From an uncultured Eubacteriales bacterium (GTDB lineage Bacteria > Bacillota > Clostridia > Oscillospirales > Acutalibacteraceae), in the NCBI GenBank assembly GCA_934525065.1, contig CAKSYX010000028.1, positions 1 through 27,631 of the forward strand: a stretch of DNA of 27,631 nucleotides. The letters run 5' to 3'. The position numbers and the translations under genes were made by a program. The notes under the pieces are model-generated. The model had not been told where the DNA came from, did no database searches, and saw only the letters and a list, made by a program, of their open reading frames with translations. Every line of letters begins with the position of its first letter. Position 1 is the stretch's first letter. Of the stretch, positions 13,214-21,700 are shown piece after piece.

Positions 13214-13303
13214 TCAGAACAAAATCTTCAGACCGAGCTTGAGCAAAATTTTGCTGAAAACGAAACCGAGATGGGGAATAAGTTCTGCAAGCCAAGACGG
13301 CAT
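13214..13303 (-). CDS. Leaderless 29-aa cationic amphipathic peptide
   Basis: A 29-codon ORF with AAGGAGTG 8 bases before its ATG. The product opens MPSWLAELIPHLGFVFSK and ends ILLKLGLKILF; net charge about +3, with leucine/isoleucine on one face. It lacks a signal peptide. It aligns without gaps over ~28 residues to the C-terminal module of the 76-aa precursor next door: P.WL.ELI at the start, KIL.KLG[IL]K near the end. This makes a recent or ancient duplication likely, one copy with an export signal, one without. It has its own promoter (13361-13389) and a downstream hairpin (13119-13157). It resembles leaderless bacteriocins or modulins in size and charge, but no family is recognised. Confidence 0.65.
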   Translation of the reverse strand: MPSWLAELIPHLGFVFSKILLKLGLKILF

Positions 13304-13360
13304 ACGTATTCACTCCTTATAATTTTTTCAGAAGAGACGTTCACGCTCTCCCTAATTAGG

Positions 13361-13389
13361 ATAGTACAACATCTGTCGCCCAAAGTCAA
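13361..13389 (-). promoter_or_regulatory. Promoter of the 29-aa peptide gene
   Basis: On minus: TTGACT (13389-13384), 17-bp spacer, TACTAT (13366-13361), then a ~57-nt leader to the ATG at 13303. Confidence 0.68.
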
Positions 13390-13416
13390 GCAAAAATGAA
13401 CAAATTTTTAACAAAT

Positions 13417-14943
13417 TTATTTGATTCCCAAAAGGGTGCGGATAATTTGAATGAATACTCCGAAGAAGGCAAGTATCTTCGCCGAAAATCCGGTTGGATT
13501 GGTGTCATCGTCCTTGGTAGTGTCCGGCCTTTTGACCGCCAAAAGCTTCCTCGTTGAGCTGTCAAACCGCAGGAACTGCGGATACTTTGAGCTGCTCGTT
13601 ACGGTATACTGAGCTTTTGAAGCAAAAATCTGCATGATCAGCTTGTCAACCGCAGTGGGGAAAGTCTCGTGCGCAAGGTCCTTGACAAACCAGGTGTAGT
13701 CCGGGAAGGCACAGCTTGACGCGTCAACAATAAGGTCGGGCGAAAGGTATTTGTCCTTTCCCGAGTTTTCAAGATATGTGATATAGGCCGAGGAAAGTGT
13801 TTTTTCCATGTTGGCGCAGGTTGCACCCATCGAAGCGGTTTCAAGCTCAACCATGTTGTCTGCCTGTTTGAGACAGTTGACAAACAGCGGCGGCAGAGCC
13901 TTGTTATACTTGCTGATGTTGGCAATCTTGAGTCCCTGCTTCTGATACTTTTTCAAAATGGTCGGAAGTCTTTGGAAAACCTTTGTATGGTAGTTGTCAA
14001 TTTTGGCGATGAGCTTTGCGTACTTTGCCGTGTTGTTTTTGAAAACAACCTGCTTTGCTTCTTCATAGCAGTCATCACGAACCATAGCCCAATAGCCTGG
14101 GCAGGTTCCGTAGGTTGCAAGAACAATGCGCGGATAGAGCGTTTTGGCAACATTCCTGTAAATTGACGAGACCGTCTGAGTGCCCATTTTGAAGGTACCT
14201 GTCAAGGTAACGAGTTTTATGACAAACTTCATAAGGTCTGAGAAATCGTCATCCATGTCCGTCTTTGCGTAACGTTCAATTGCGGTACTGTCGAATTCGA
14301 TTTCACCGGTGAAGAAGCAGCTTATGGGAATTACGCCCTGAGAAGCGGCAGCGTAATAAAGGAGCGTGTCGATTTTTTCGCAGCCGTACTCATAAAGATA
14401 AGTCGAAACGATCGTTCCGCCCATGCAGCGGCCAACAAGCTGAACCTTTTTCTTTCCGGTTACGGAAAGAACCTTGTTGATGTATGAATTCAGCTTTTTC
14501 GCGTTGACGAGCGGGTCGATGCGGCTGTCATAATAGAAGTGATAGTCGGAAAGGGTGAAGCCGGATTTTTTCGCCTTCGGCGTTTTGTTTTTCATAACAT
14601 AGGAGCCGTTTGAAATTTCTCCGTTTTCGTCAAGAGGAAAGTCCTTATACTTTTGAAGAACCAGCTTGTAAATCGCGTCGCTGTAAATTGACCAGTCGCC
14701 GTTGGCAAGGCTCAGAGCAAACGCCTTTGTAAGCATCTCCTTGTTGTTGTCAATCAGCTTATCAACGCCCACCGACGGATGAATTTTTTCTCCGTCCTTG
14801 TTGTATATTGTGCTGTTTTTGCCGATTACATAAACTATCGGCAGGTCATTCGCGGAGGCCGCCGAAAACGACGGAACGAAAACCGCGGTAATCATAACAA
14901 GGGCAAGCACAAGAGAAAGAACCCTTTTAAACGTGTTTTTCAT
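13417..14943 (-). CDS. Secreted alpha/beta-hydrolase with cysteine lipase box and amphipathic C-terminal tail
   Basis: A 508-aa exported protein. Signal peptide: MKNTFKRVLSLVLALVMITA to about residue 31 (SFSAASA). The early strand LPIVYVIGKN (34-43) and the nucleophile elbow VQLVGRCMGG (167-176) mark an alpha/beta-hydrolase fold. The elbow carries Cys173 where lipases have Ser (G-x-C-x-G), as in PHA synthases and dienelactone hydrolases. Candidate acid and base: D407 or D415 in the IVDASSCAFPDYTW stretch, and H425 (DLAHE). Residues 475-485 are a Thr/Asp-rich linker, and 486-508 form a hydrophobic amphipathic tail ending LLGIK that recalls the two peptide genes just downstream. Substrate unknown; an ester or thioester is likely. 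RBS AGGAGG; own promoter 14985-15013. Confidence 0.68.
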   Translation of the reverse strand: MKNTFKRVLSLVLALVMITAVFVPSFSAASANDLPIVYVIGKNSTIYNKDGEKIHPSVGVDKLIDNNKEMLTKAFALSLANGDWSIYSDAIYKLVLQKYKDFPLDENGEISNGSYVMKNKTPKAKKSGFTLSDYHFYYDSRIDPLVNAKKLNSYINKVLSVTGKKKVQLVGRCMGGTIVSTYLYEYGCEKIDTLLYYAAASQGVIPISCFFTGEIEFDSTAIERYAKTDMDDDFSDLMKFVIKLVTLTGTFKMGTQTVSSIYRNVAKTLYPRIVLATYGTCPGYWAMVRDDCYEEAKQVVFKNNTAKYAKLIAKIDNYHTKVFQRLPTILKKYQKQGLKIANISKYNKALPPLFVNCLKQADNMVELETASMGATCANMEKTLSSAYITYLENSGKDKYLSPDLIVDASSCAFPDYTWFVKDLAHETFPTAVDKLIMQIFASKAQYTVTSSSKYPQFLRFDSSTRKLLAVKRPDTTKDDDTNPTGFSAKILAFFGVFIQIIRTLLGIK

Positions 14944-14984
14944 AACTGACCTCCTGTTGCAAAATTTTTATGTTCTTCAAATTC

Positions 14985-15013
14985 ATCGTACCACAAAAGC
15001 GGCCGTTTTTCAA
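14985..15013 (-). promoter_or_regulatory. Promoter of the secreted hydrolase
   Basis: On minus: TTGAAA (15013-15008), 17-bp spacer, TACGAT (14990-14985). Confidence 0.6.
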
Positions 15014-15029
15014 GACAAGTGCAATTAAA

Positions 15030-15078
15030 AAGATAAAAGAGGGAACACCGCAGCCATAAGACTGCGGATCGTCCCCTC
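15030..15078 (-). terminator. Terminator of the acyltransferase-carrier protein operon
   Basis: CCGCAG (15048-15053)/CTGCGG (15062-15067) with outer GAGGGAAC (15039-15046)/GTCCCCTC (15071-15078); on minus a U-rich tract follows. Confidence 0.72.
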
Positions 15079-15102
15079 CCCGTTTCCGGCTATGAGCGCG
15101 TT

Positions 15103-15333
15103 TTACGCGTTCATATATTTTTCAATGAGTGCAATCGTATCACCGACAGTTTCAATTCCGAGAGCCTCACGGTCGGGAATTTCAACGCCGAACTCGTCTT
15201 CAATTGCAACCGCCATGTTGATAAGCTCAAGTGAATTGAGCCCAAGCTCGGTTCTGATGTTGGTTTCCTCCGTAATTTTTTCGGCGGGAATGTCTGCATA
15301 CTCGCAAATTACTTTTCTAAGTCTTTCAAGCAT
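15103..15333 (-). CDS. Acyl/peptidyl carrier protein
   Basis: A 76-aa four-helix carrier protein that holds acyl or aminoacyl groups on a phosphopantetheine arm. The attachment site is S34 in GLNSLELINM; the usual Asp before the serine is Asn here (NSL, not DSL), a change tolerated in some specialised carriers. Helix II (LELINMAVAIEDEFGVEIPD) and the IETVGDTIALIEKY end are normal for the family. It is encoded 20 bp after a stand-alone condensation-type acyltransferase, with AAAGGAGA as ribosome site, and not beside fab genes, so it is probably dedicated to that partner and not the housekeeping AcpP. A phosphopantetheinyl transferase is not in the window. Confidence 0.92.
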   Translation of the reverse strand: MLERLRKVICEYADIPAEKITEETNIRTELGLNSLELINMAVAIEDEFGVEIPDREALGIETVGDTIALIEKYMNA

Positions 15334-15353
15334 TGAGGTTGTCTCCTTTAAAG

Positions 15354-16751
15354 TTATGATATGCTGTCGAGAAGGGTACCGATTTTGACCTGCGGATTTT
15401 CAATTCCGGCAAGAATAACCTTAACCGCGTTTTCATGAAGACGGTTGATGTCCTCCTCTGTTGCAAGCTTAACACGATACATATATTCAAATTTAATGCC
15501 CTGGGTTTCGGGGTCGGGGTGAGTAATTACGTAAAGCGGTGTGAAATAGCGTCCGAGGTTATAGCCGCGGAAGTCAAACTTGAACGGAACCAGCGGACCG
15601 ATCGGAACAGGGATCCACGAGAACATCATGCAGGCCGGCCCCTGGAACATATTGTAGCCGTAAATCTCTCTTGAAAGGTTCAGCGCAAGGCCGTAGGGAT
15701 ACGCCGAATGGAAAAACAGCTTCGTTCTCGTTCCGGTGATCTCGCTCAGTGCCTGATCAAAGGTGTAGTCTTCGGGAATGATCGTTCTCAACTGAAGGGG
15801 CTGAGTAATGCAGCCGCCCATGTTCTTTTCCTTGTTGGTTGCGCGCTTGCTGCAAAGCGACTGAATGAAAACGTCCGGGGTTCTGTAATTGACCGCCGAG
15901 CAATAGGTTCTCATGCCGAGCTGAATAAGGCTTTCCGGTGCGATCTTTTTTGAAAGGCAATAGTCAAAAATCTTCTTCGCATCCTCTGCCGGAAGCCGCT
16001 TGACGATCATGCTGCACTTGTCATAAAGCGGATTGTACGCCGGGGGAACACGCAAATCGGGATTCTTTTTCTTCTTACGATATTTTTCAAGAAGCTCAGG
16101 GCCGTGGACGTTTGCGTGGAACGGTTCTCCGCCCTTGAGGAAATAGCGTGCATAGAATTCATGGTGTTTTGCCATTTTTTTCTTGTCAGAAAGTCTGGCA
16201 AACTCCTCAAGTATGTAGTCCTCATATTTATCGAGCGGCGCGGGCATCTCACTGCCTTCAATGAGAGCTCTGTACACCTTAAAGAGGTCGGCAAGGGTAA
16301 TGACAATTCCCATTGCGTCGATAATCACATGGCTTGCAACAAAATAAATTCCGCTGCCGACACCCTCCGTCTTGAAGAAAATCACCCGGAAAATTTCGTC
16401 CTTCAAAAAGTAAACAGGCTTCTGGGCATCCTTTGAGAAGAATTCCTCCTGCTCTTCAATATTTTTGAAGTGCCTGACCTCGATATCGTCAAGGGCAAAG
16501 TTTTCAAGAAAATACTGCCTGATTTCCTTTCCTACCTTCACAAAGCGAAGGCGCAGGCAGTCGTTGCGCTTGATTTCGATATTGAACGCCCTTTTGAGAA
16601 CATTAAAGTCTATATCCTTTTCAACCGAAAATGATATTGGAATCTGAACAAGCTGCTTGTGAAAGCTGTATTTGACCATCATATACATCGTCTGCTGGGA
16701 CGGGACGAGGCCATAGAGTTTTTCCGGGAGCTGCTTTTTTCCGCTTTTCAT
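15354..16751 (-). CDS. Stand-alone condensation-domain-like acyltransferase
   Basis: A 465-aa enzyme of the NRPS condensation/PapA-like acyltransferase fold. The catalytic motif reads S140-H141-VII-D145 (ASHVIIDAMG): the second His and the Asp of HHxxxDG are kept, the first His is Ser. The N-terminal segment LYGLVPSQQTMYMMVKY matches the usual condensation opening (L-x-P-x-Q). A second half (about 240-465) contains the bridging region, with TFDQALSEITGT and a PVPIGPLVPFKF strand. It should transfer an acyl group from a carrier protein to an amine or alcohol; the ACP gene directly downstream is the obvious donor. The acceptor is unknown. Start at 16751 is fixed by the promoter at 16788-16816; an upstream in-frame ATG at 16811 would lie inside that promoter. 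Confidence 0.78.
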   Translation of the reverse strand: MKSGKKQLPEKLYGLVPSQQTMYMMVKYSFHKQLVQIPISFSVEKDIDFNVLKRAFNIEIKRNDCLRLRFVKVGKEIRQYFLENFALDDIEVRHFKNIEEQEEFFSKDAQKPVYFLKDEIFRVIFFKTEGVGSGIYFVASHVIIDAMGIVITLADLFKVYRALIEGSEMPAPLDKYEDYILEEFARLSDKKKMAKHHEFYARYFLKGGEPFHANVHGPELLEKYRKKKKNPDLRVPPAYNPLYDKCSMIVKRLPAEDAKKIFDYCLSKKIAPESLIQLGMRTYCSAVNYRTPDVFIQSLCSKRATNKEKNMGGCITQPLQLRTIIPEDYTFDQALSEITGTRTKLFFHSAYPYGLALNLSREIYGYNMFQGPACMMFSWIPVPIGPLVPFKFDFRGYNLGRYFTPLYVITHPDPETQGIKFEYMYRVKLATEEDINRLHENAVKVILAGIENPQVKIGTLLDSIS

Positions 16752-16787
16752 TGACTCAACTTCTTTCCGAATAATACTGTTTGTAAT

Positions 16788-16816
16788 ATAATAGCACAGA
16801 GAAAAAATCAAGTCAA
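16788..16816 (-). promoter_or_regulatory. Promoter of the acyltransferase-ACP operon
   Basis: On minus: TTGACT (16816-16811), 17-bp spacer, TATTAT (16793-16788); ATG at 16751 with an AAAGAAG ribosome site. Confidence 0.72.
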
Positions 16817-16828
16817 CAAGCCAAACGG

Positions 16829-16868
16829 TTAAAAATTCTATCAGCGTGTAACAATTTTTGTCACGCTG
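16829..16868 (-). terminator. Terminator of the ceramidase-family gene
   Basis: CAGCGTG (16842-16848) pairs with CACGCTG (16862-16868), with inner ACAA/TTGT; on minus TTTTT follows a few bases later (plus AAAAA at 16831-16835). Confidence 0.62.
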
Positions 16869-16909
16869 TCACAAATCCAACTCCCTGTATACTTATGTCA
16901 AATCAGTCC

Positions 16910-18658
16910 TCAGCCGACCTCTGAAGCAAGCTGTTCATATCTGCTCATGAGGAAGGACGCAGTGTTCTTTCCGAGGGAAAGACTTTCCTGGTAGTGGTCA
17001 AAAGCAAGACCCATGCAGTAGTCGTTATCGGGAACAACATAACCGATTGCATCGTTCGCAAGGCCGAAAACGAGTGTATCCTCGCCAAAGAGCTCATAGA
17101 CGGTTTTTCCGGTGAAGTCCTCTTTATTGATTGAACCCGCCTTTGTGAGCGAAGCGCCGCCGGCAATGAGATCCTGACTGATTTCGCCCGGCATCATAAC
17201 GATTTTGTGGGAACCGAGCTGAGCGTAACCGATTTCGGTTGCAAGCTTATAATCTTTTCCGTTTTTGATGAGCGTATGGTTCGCAAGTCTGAGCTTTCCT
17301 GCAACAAGAATAATGTTGTTCGTGACCGGCGTGATGAGAGACTTGACCCTGACGTTGAGGAGCGGTTCAACCTTTTCTTCGGCAACCGGCTGCCAGTCCT
17401 CCTTATACCAGAGCGAATAGCCCTCGGAGTTCATCTGTTCCTCCGTGTCTCCGGTGACGGAAAGGAAGGGGTCGGCCTTGATTTCCTCCTCGGTCATGCT
17501 CATTGCAAGCAGCATTCTGCCGATCTCACGTCCGTAGCGAATTGAAATATCAACGCGGCGGGGAAGCTCAAGTCCGTCATTGGTCGGCGTTCTGCCGAGA
17601 TAGATTCCGCAAATCGCGCCGTTGAAGAACATGAAGTTATAGCCGGCCTTGTTCAGCGTTTCGCCGATATAGTAGACATAGTCGCCGGAAAGAATCTGAC
17701 CGTTTGCATCGTCACCCTTGACCGGGAGACCGACAACGTCCGGATGCGCCGCCATGTTAGCGATTATCGTTGGAGTTGAGCCGTCGTCGGGAGTGAAGGT
17801 GAACTTTGCAAGGTCGCTCAAAACGGCGGTGGCGGTGGTTCTGTTCTTGTTGTTGAAGTATTCCGCTCCGATGTCCTTTTCAGAAAATGTCATTTCTCCG
17901 GTCTTCATTGAAGAAACGGCTTCTTCAACAGAAGCGGCAACCCTTTCAAAAAGGAACTGCATATACTTTGCGTCCGTGCCCTTTTGAACCTCCCCGAGAC
18001 CGAAATAAGCCGCAAGAAGGTTGCCCGGAATTTTTTTGAGCGTCTGTGTCCAAAGTCCCTGAGTATCAATGCAGGAATGGCAGTGGGTTGAAAAAATGTT
18101 GATTGAATTGATTCCCTTTTCTTTTGCAAATGAAGCGAGCTGTGCACGGATGGTGCGGATATCGGTATTGGTCATTCCGATGCAGTCAATGGTTGCAAAA
18201 ACGGAAATGCCGCGTCCGCTGCCATCCGAAAGGGCAATCGTTCTGACCTTCATGTCGTCATAAACATCCTTGACCTTGTTTGAAAGTCCGTTTTCAAGTG
18301 CCATGAAACCGCCGAGATAGAGATTATAGTCCTCGCGATTTTCCGGAACAAGGCTTTTTGTGTCATAGCCGAGCGACCAGCGTGCGCCGACTGCCGGCTC
18401 TTTGAGGAACTCATCCGTTCCCGAATAAAAATCGGTGAGAACAAAGTCCTTTTCGTCAACAGCAACGCCCTTATCAGTCACGCTGCGGTTGAAAATACCA
18501 GTGAAGGTTTCCATAATTGCGCCAATAGTTTTTGTCAGAGCATCCTTGAAATAGCCGCTCAGTACCTCTTTGCCGTCAGCGGCAAAAACAGGTGTTGCCG
18601 AAAATGAAAACAGCAAAACAGCGGCAAGAACAACCGAAAGAATCCTTTTCCTCGTCAT
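16910..18658 (-). CDS. Secreted neutral/alkaline ceramidase-family protein
   Basis: A 582-aa exported protein. Signal peptide MTRKRILSVVLAAVLLFSFS with cleavage after VFA26. A short amphipathic segment (32-58) precedes the catalytic domain. Family hallmarks: LYLGGFMALENG (113-124), ATIDCIGMTNTDIRTIR (155-171), the metal motif STHCHS with H192 and H194, and NMAAHPDVVG with H305. These are the blocks of the neutral/alkaline non-lysosomal ceramidase N-terminal domain, a zinc amidase that splits ceramide into sphingosine and fatty acid. True ceramidases have THTHSGP; here it is THCHSCI, and the protein is shorter than the ~650 aa of characterised bacterial enzymes with no clear C-terminal immunoglobulin-like domain, so another N-acyl substrate is possible. 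Its own ribosome site is AAGGAGAG. Confidence 0.78.
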   Translation of the reverse strand: MTRKRILSVVLAAVLLFSFSATPVFAADGKEVLSGYFKDALTKTIGAIMETFTGIFNRSVTDKGVAVDEKDFVLTDFYSGTDEFLKEPAVGARWSLGYDTKSLVPENREDYNLYLGGFMALENGLSNKVKDVYDDMKVRTIALSDGSGRGISVFATIDCIGMTNTDIRTIRAQLASFAKEKGINSINIFSTHCHSCIDTQGLWTQTLKKIPGNLLAAYFGLGEVQKGTDAKYMQFLFERVAASVEEAVSSMKTGEMTFSEKDIGAEYFNNKNRTTATAVLSDLAKFTFTPDDGSTPTIIANMAAHPDVVGLPVKGDDANGQILSGDYVYYIGETLNKAGYNFMFFNGAICGIYLGRTPTNDGLELPRRVDISIRYGREIGRMLLAMSMTEEEIKADPFLSVTGDTEEQMNSEGYSLWYKEDWQPVAEEKVEPLLNVRVKSLITPVTNNIILVAGKLRLANHTLIKNGKDYKLATEIGYAQLGSHKIVMMPGEISQDLIAGGASLTKAGSINKEDFTGKTVYELFGEDTLVFGLANDAIGYVVPDNDYCMGLAFDHYQESLSLGKNTASFLMSRYEQLASEVG

Positions 18659-18721
18659 TTTGATCTCTCCTTGTTACAAAGACTCAATGTATTATCTCAC
18701 AAAGCCGGGTTTTGTTGATTA

Positions 18722-18756
18722 CAGAACGGCAAAATCACTGAGATTTTGCCGTTCTG
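18722..18756 (-). terminator. Strong hairpin after the GH31 gene
   Basis: A perfect 15-bp inverted repeat (CAGAACGGCAAAATC, 18722-18736, with its complement 18742-18756) separated by ACTGA. No U-run follows on minus, so termination efficiency is uncertain; it could also protect the 3' end. Confidence 0.6.
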
Positions 18757-18775
18757 ATTGCAGTTTATTTTTTGT

Positions 18776-21700
18776 TTACTCCGCTACGCAGGCGGCAGCC
18801 GTTATGTTTGTTCCGCAAAGCAGAGAGTAAGTTACCTCAAGCTCGCTTTCGCCGTCCGCGTCAATAATAACCTCGCGGTAATAATTGGTTTCCATGTCTC
18901 CGAAGATTGCGGTTTTCACATTTCCGCTCCTGTCGCGGACAGTCAGCTTACCAACAGACTTATATCCGCCGAGATAAAGCTTGAATCTGCCCGCCGAGTC
19001 GGAGTTCAGGGTCGTTTTCAAATCGTGATAGGAAACCACGCCGCAGGTCGTTGACCTTTCTTTTCCGTCGTTGTCCTTCCAGGAGATCGTGTAGTTATCG
19101 TCAAACAGATCCTCTTTTCCGCGGCAGGTGATGTCCGAAACGAGCGAGCCGTTTTTCTTCGCCGTTTCAAACTCCCAATTGAGGCCGTAAAGGATAAAGT
19201 CTCTTGCGCCCTCTCCAATTGTGAAGGAAGCGTCCTCCTTCTGAAGGCGGTTGACAAAAAGGCTCAGCTCTGCGCGGCTGTCGTCATAGCTTTCGTTCCT
19301 TCCGTCGGGTGCAGAGGAGGAGAATTCAAAAACAAGAACGCTTTCTTCGTCTGTCTTTGCGGTGAACTCAATTTCATAGACGTCTGCGTCTCTTGCCGCG
19401 CCTATGATTGAAAGCACGCCTGCGCTCTTATCCTGCTCAAGCGTTTTGAAGGCAACTTCTTTTCCGCCGAGCTTAACGCTTTTAAGGGTGCCCCAATCGT
19501 CTCTTTGATGAACGCGGACTGTGTAGCTTCTGCTTTCAAAGGCGCGCGGGCCGTCAAAACTGCCCTTTGCCGGAGCAATTTTCAGCGTCTGAACCCTGTC
19601 TCCGGAAAGAGTGATATCAGTAGTCCTGTATTCGCCGTTTTTATATGCAACCGTGGTCACGTCATCTTCATAAAGCGTTGCACTGCCATCGTTGTCCTCA
19701 CTCGGAAAGACTTCGAGCGTGAGGTGACTCCAGTCCTTTTCATTTGTGTTCTTCATGTTGTCCGCAAGAGTAAGAACCGAACCCGAACGGACAAAAATCG
19801 GAGAGGTTTCAAGCGAATGGGAAACCGTTACAGTTGTCGGGCCGACATAGCTTTCTCCTGTCCAGACGTCGATCCACCTTCCATCCGGGAGGAACACGTC
19901 GCGCGTGACCCTGCCTTCGCTGTAAGCGGTAACATAAACATGAGCGTGTTCGTTTCCGTCAAAATATTCAACCACGATGTCATGGGTCGAACCGGCCTCA
20001 AGAAAGTCCGTTTTGAAGGTCTTGTTATAGGTATTCCAGCCGTCAACGACCGTTTTTCCGTCAATCCTGATTCTGATTCCGTCGTCAGAATATGCAGTGA
20101 AGAAAATCGGCTTTTCTCCAACGGTGAGCCTGCCCGACCAGCGGACGCTGAAATAATCCGAAACGCTGAGTCCCGACGGGGCACCGAGACCCCAGTCAAA
20201 GTCGATTTTTTTGTCATACTTGACAATTTCCGGTTCACCTTCGAGCTTATCGTTTGAAAAATACTCGGCTTTAAGTCCCTCTTTTCCGTCTGAGGTAAAG
20301 GTGTAATCATCAGTTTTCGGAATGCCCTGAGAAAGCGGAGCAACAAGAATGCTGTCTGAAAGGAGGTATTCATCGTTCCTGTCGGCTTCGGCGTACTGCG
20401 GATACTTCACATCAAGGCGACGGATGAGCGGCAGGCCGGTCTCATAGTTTTCATGCGCAAGCGAGTAGTAAAGCGGAAGCAGGCGATATCTCAGGTTGAC
20501 ATATTCGTGAGTGACCTGCTCTGCCGTTTTTCCGTAAAGCCACGGCATACGCGAATAAGGCTTCGTGCAGTGTACGCGGCAAATCGGCGAAAGTGCGCCG
20601 TACTGAATCCAGCGGATATACATATCCCTTGTGACCTCGCTCGTGTGGCCGCCGAGGTCGGAGCTGAGATACGGCAGACCCATTTCGCTGCCGCCGTAGA
20701 TCATGTTGAAAATCTCCTGCTCAAGGCTCTCGGAGGAGGTTCCGATGTCGCCTGTCCACTGGAGCGTATAGCGGTGAGCGGCAAGCTCTGAGGGATTGCT
20801 CAGCGTTCCGTTGTTGATTCCGTCAACGTTCGCCATGAGCAGCGCGCGGCGTGCGTCCTCGCCCTTCTTAGTCTTGCTGTTATAGAAATCTTCGGTAATT
20901 GACTGATAGGCATACATTCCCGAGGTATAAATTGAAAGGTCTTCGTCCACGGGTTTAAGACTCGTCCACCAGTTGCGGTCGTACCACCAATAGTCAAGAC
21001 CCTTGTTCAAAATCCGCTTGAGGTTGGTGTTGCGGTAGATGACCTCGGTTTTGTCAAGCAGGTTCTTTGTGCCCGCGGTGGGTTCGGGATGGTCGTTGAA
21101 AACAACGGAAATGCCCTTGTCATGAACCTGAGACAAGAACTTCTTCATGTTCGGAAAAAGCTTTGTGTTGACCGTATAGCCCGTTCCGCCGACAGAAGTT
21201 CTCCAGTCGGTGTCGATAACAAGAACGTCAAGCGGATAGCCGCGGCTTTCATAGTCTTCGATCTGCTTCATCGCGCTTTCGGCGGTGTACCGATAGTAAC
21301 GCGAGTCCCAATAGCCGAGAAGGTTGAGCGTAATGAGCTCGCTTCTTCCGGTCAGGTCAACAAAGTCGCTCGTGAACTGTTCATAGCTGCCCTGCGGCAT
21401 AAAGACAAAAATATCCGAAGCCTTGTTTGTCAAATCCCAGCCGTTGAGGTTATGCCAAAGCTTGCTGACGGTGTATTTGTCCTCTGAGGGAATCACACGG
21501 GGGTTATCTGAAAAATACCAGCAGGAAAGCTCATCCGACGGCGAGGGCAGATACATGCTTGCATCAGTTTCGGTTTCAAACTGCCAGAGCACGTTTCCGT
21601 TTTTGTCGGTCACAAATGCGCCCTCAGGTGAGGAAGCGTTTTCGGGAAGGCAGACGGTGTATTCCTTTGTTTGAATATAGACCTTGCCGCTTTCTGTTTT

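Noticed and set aside
16752..16811. Upstream ATG at 16811 for the condensation-domain gene
   Set aside because: It lies in the -35/-10 promoter region; the ATG at 16751 has a ribosome site and fits the family start.
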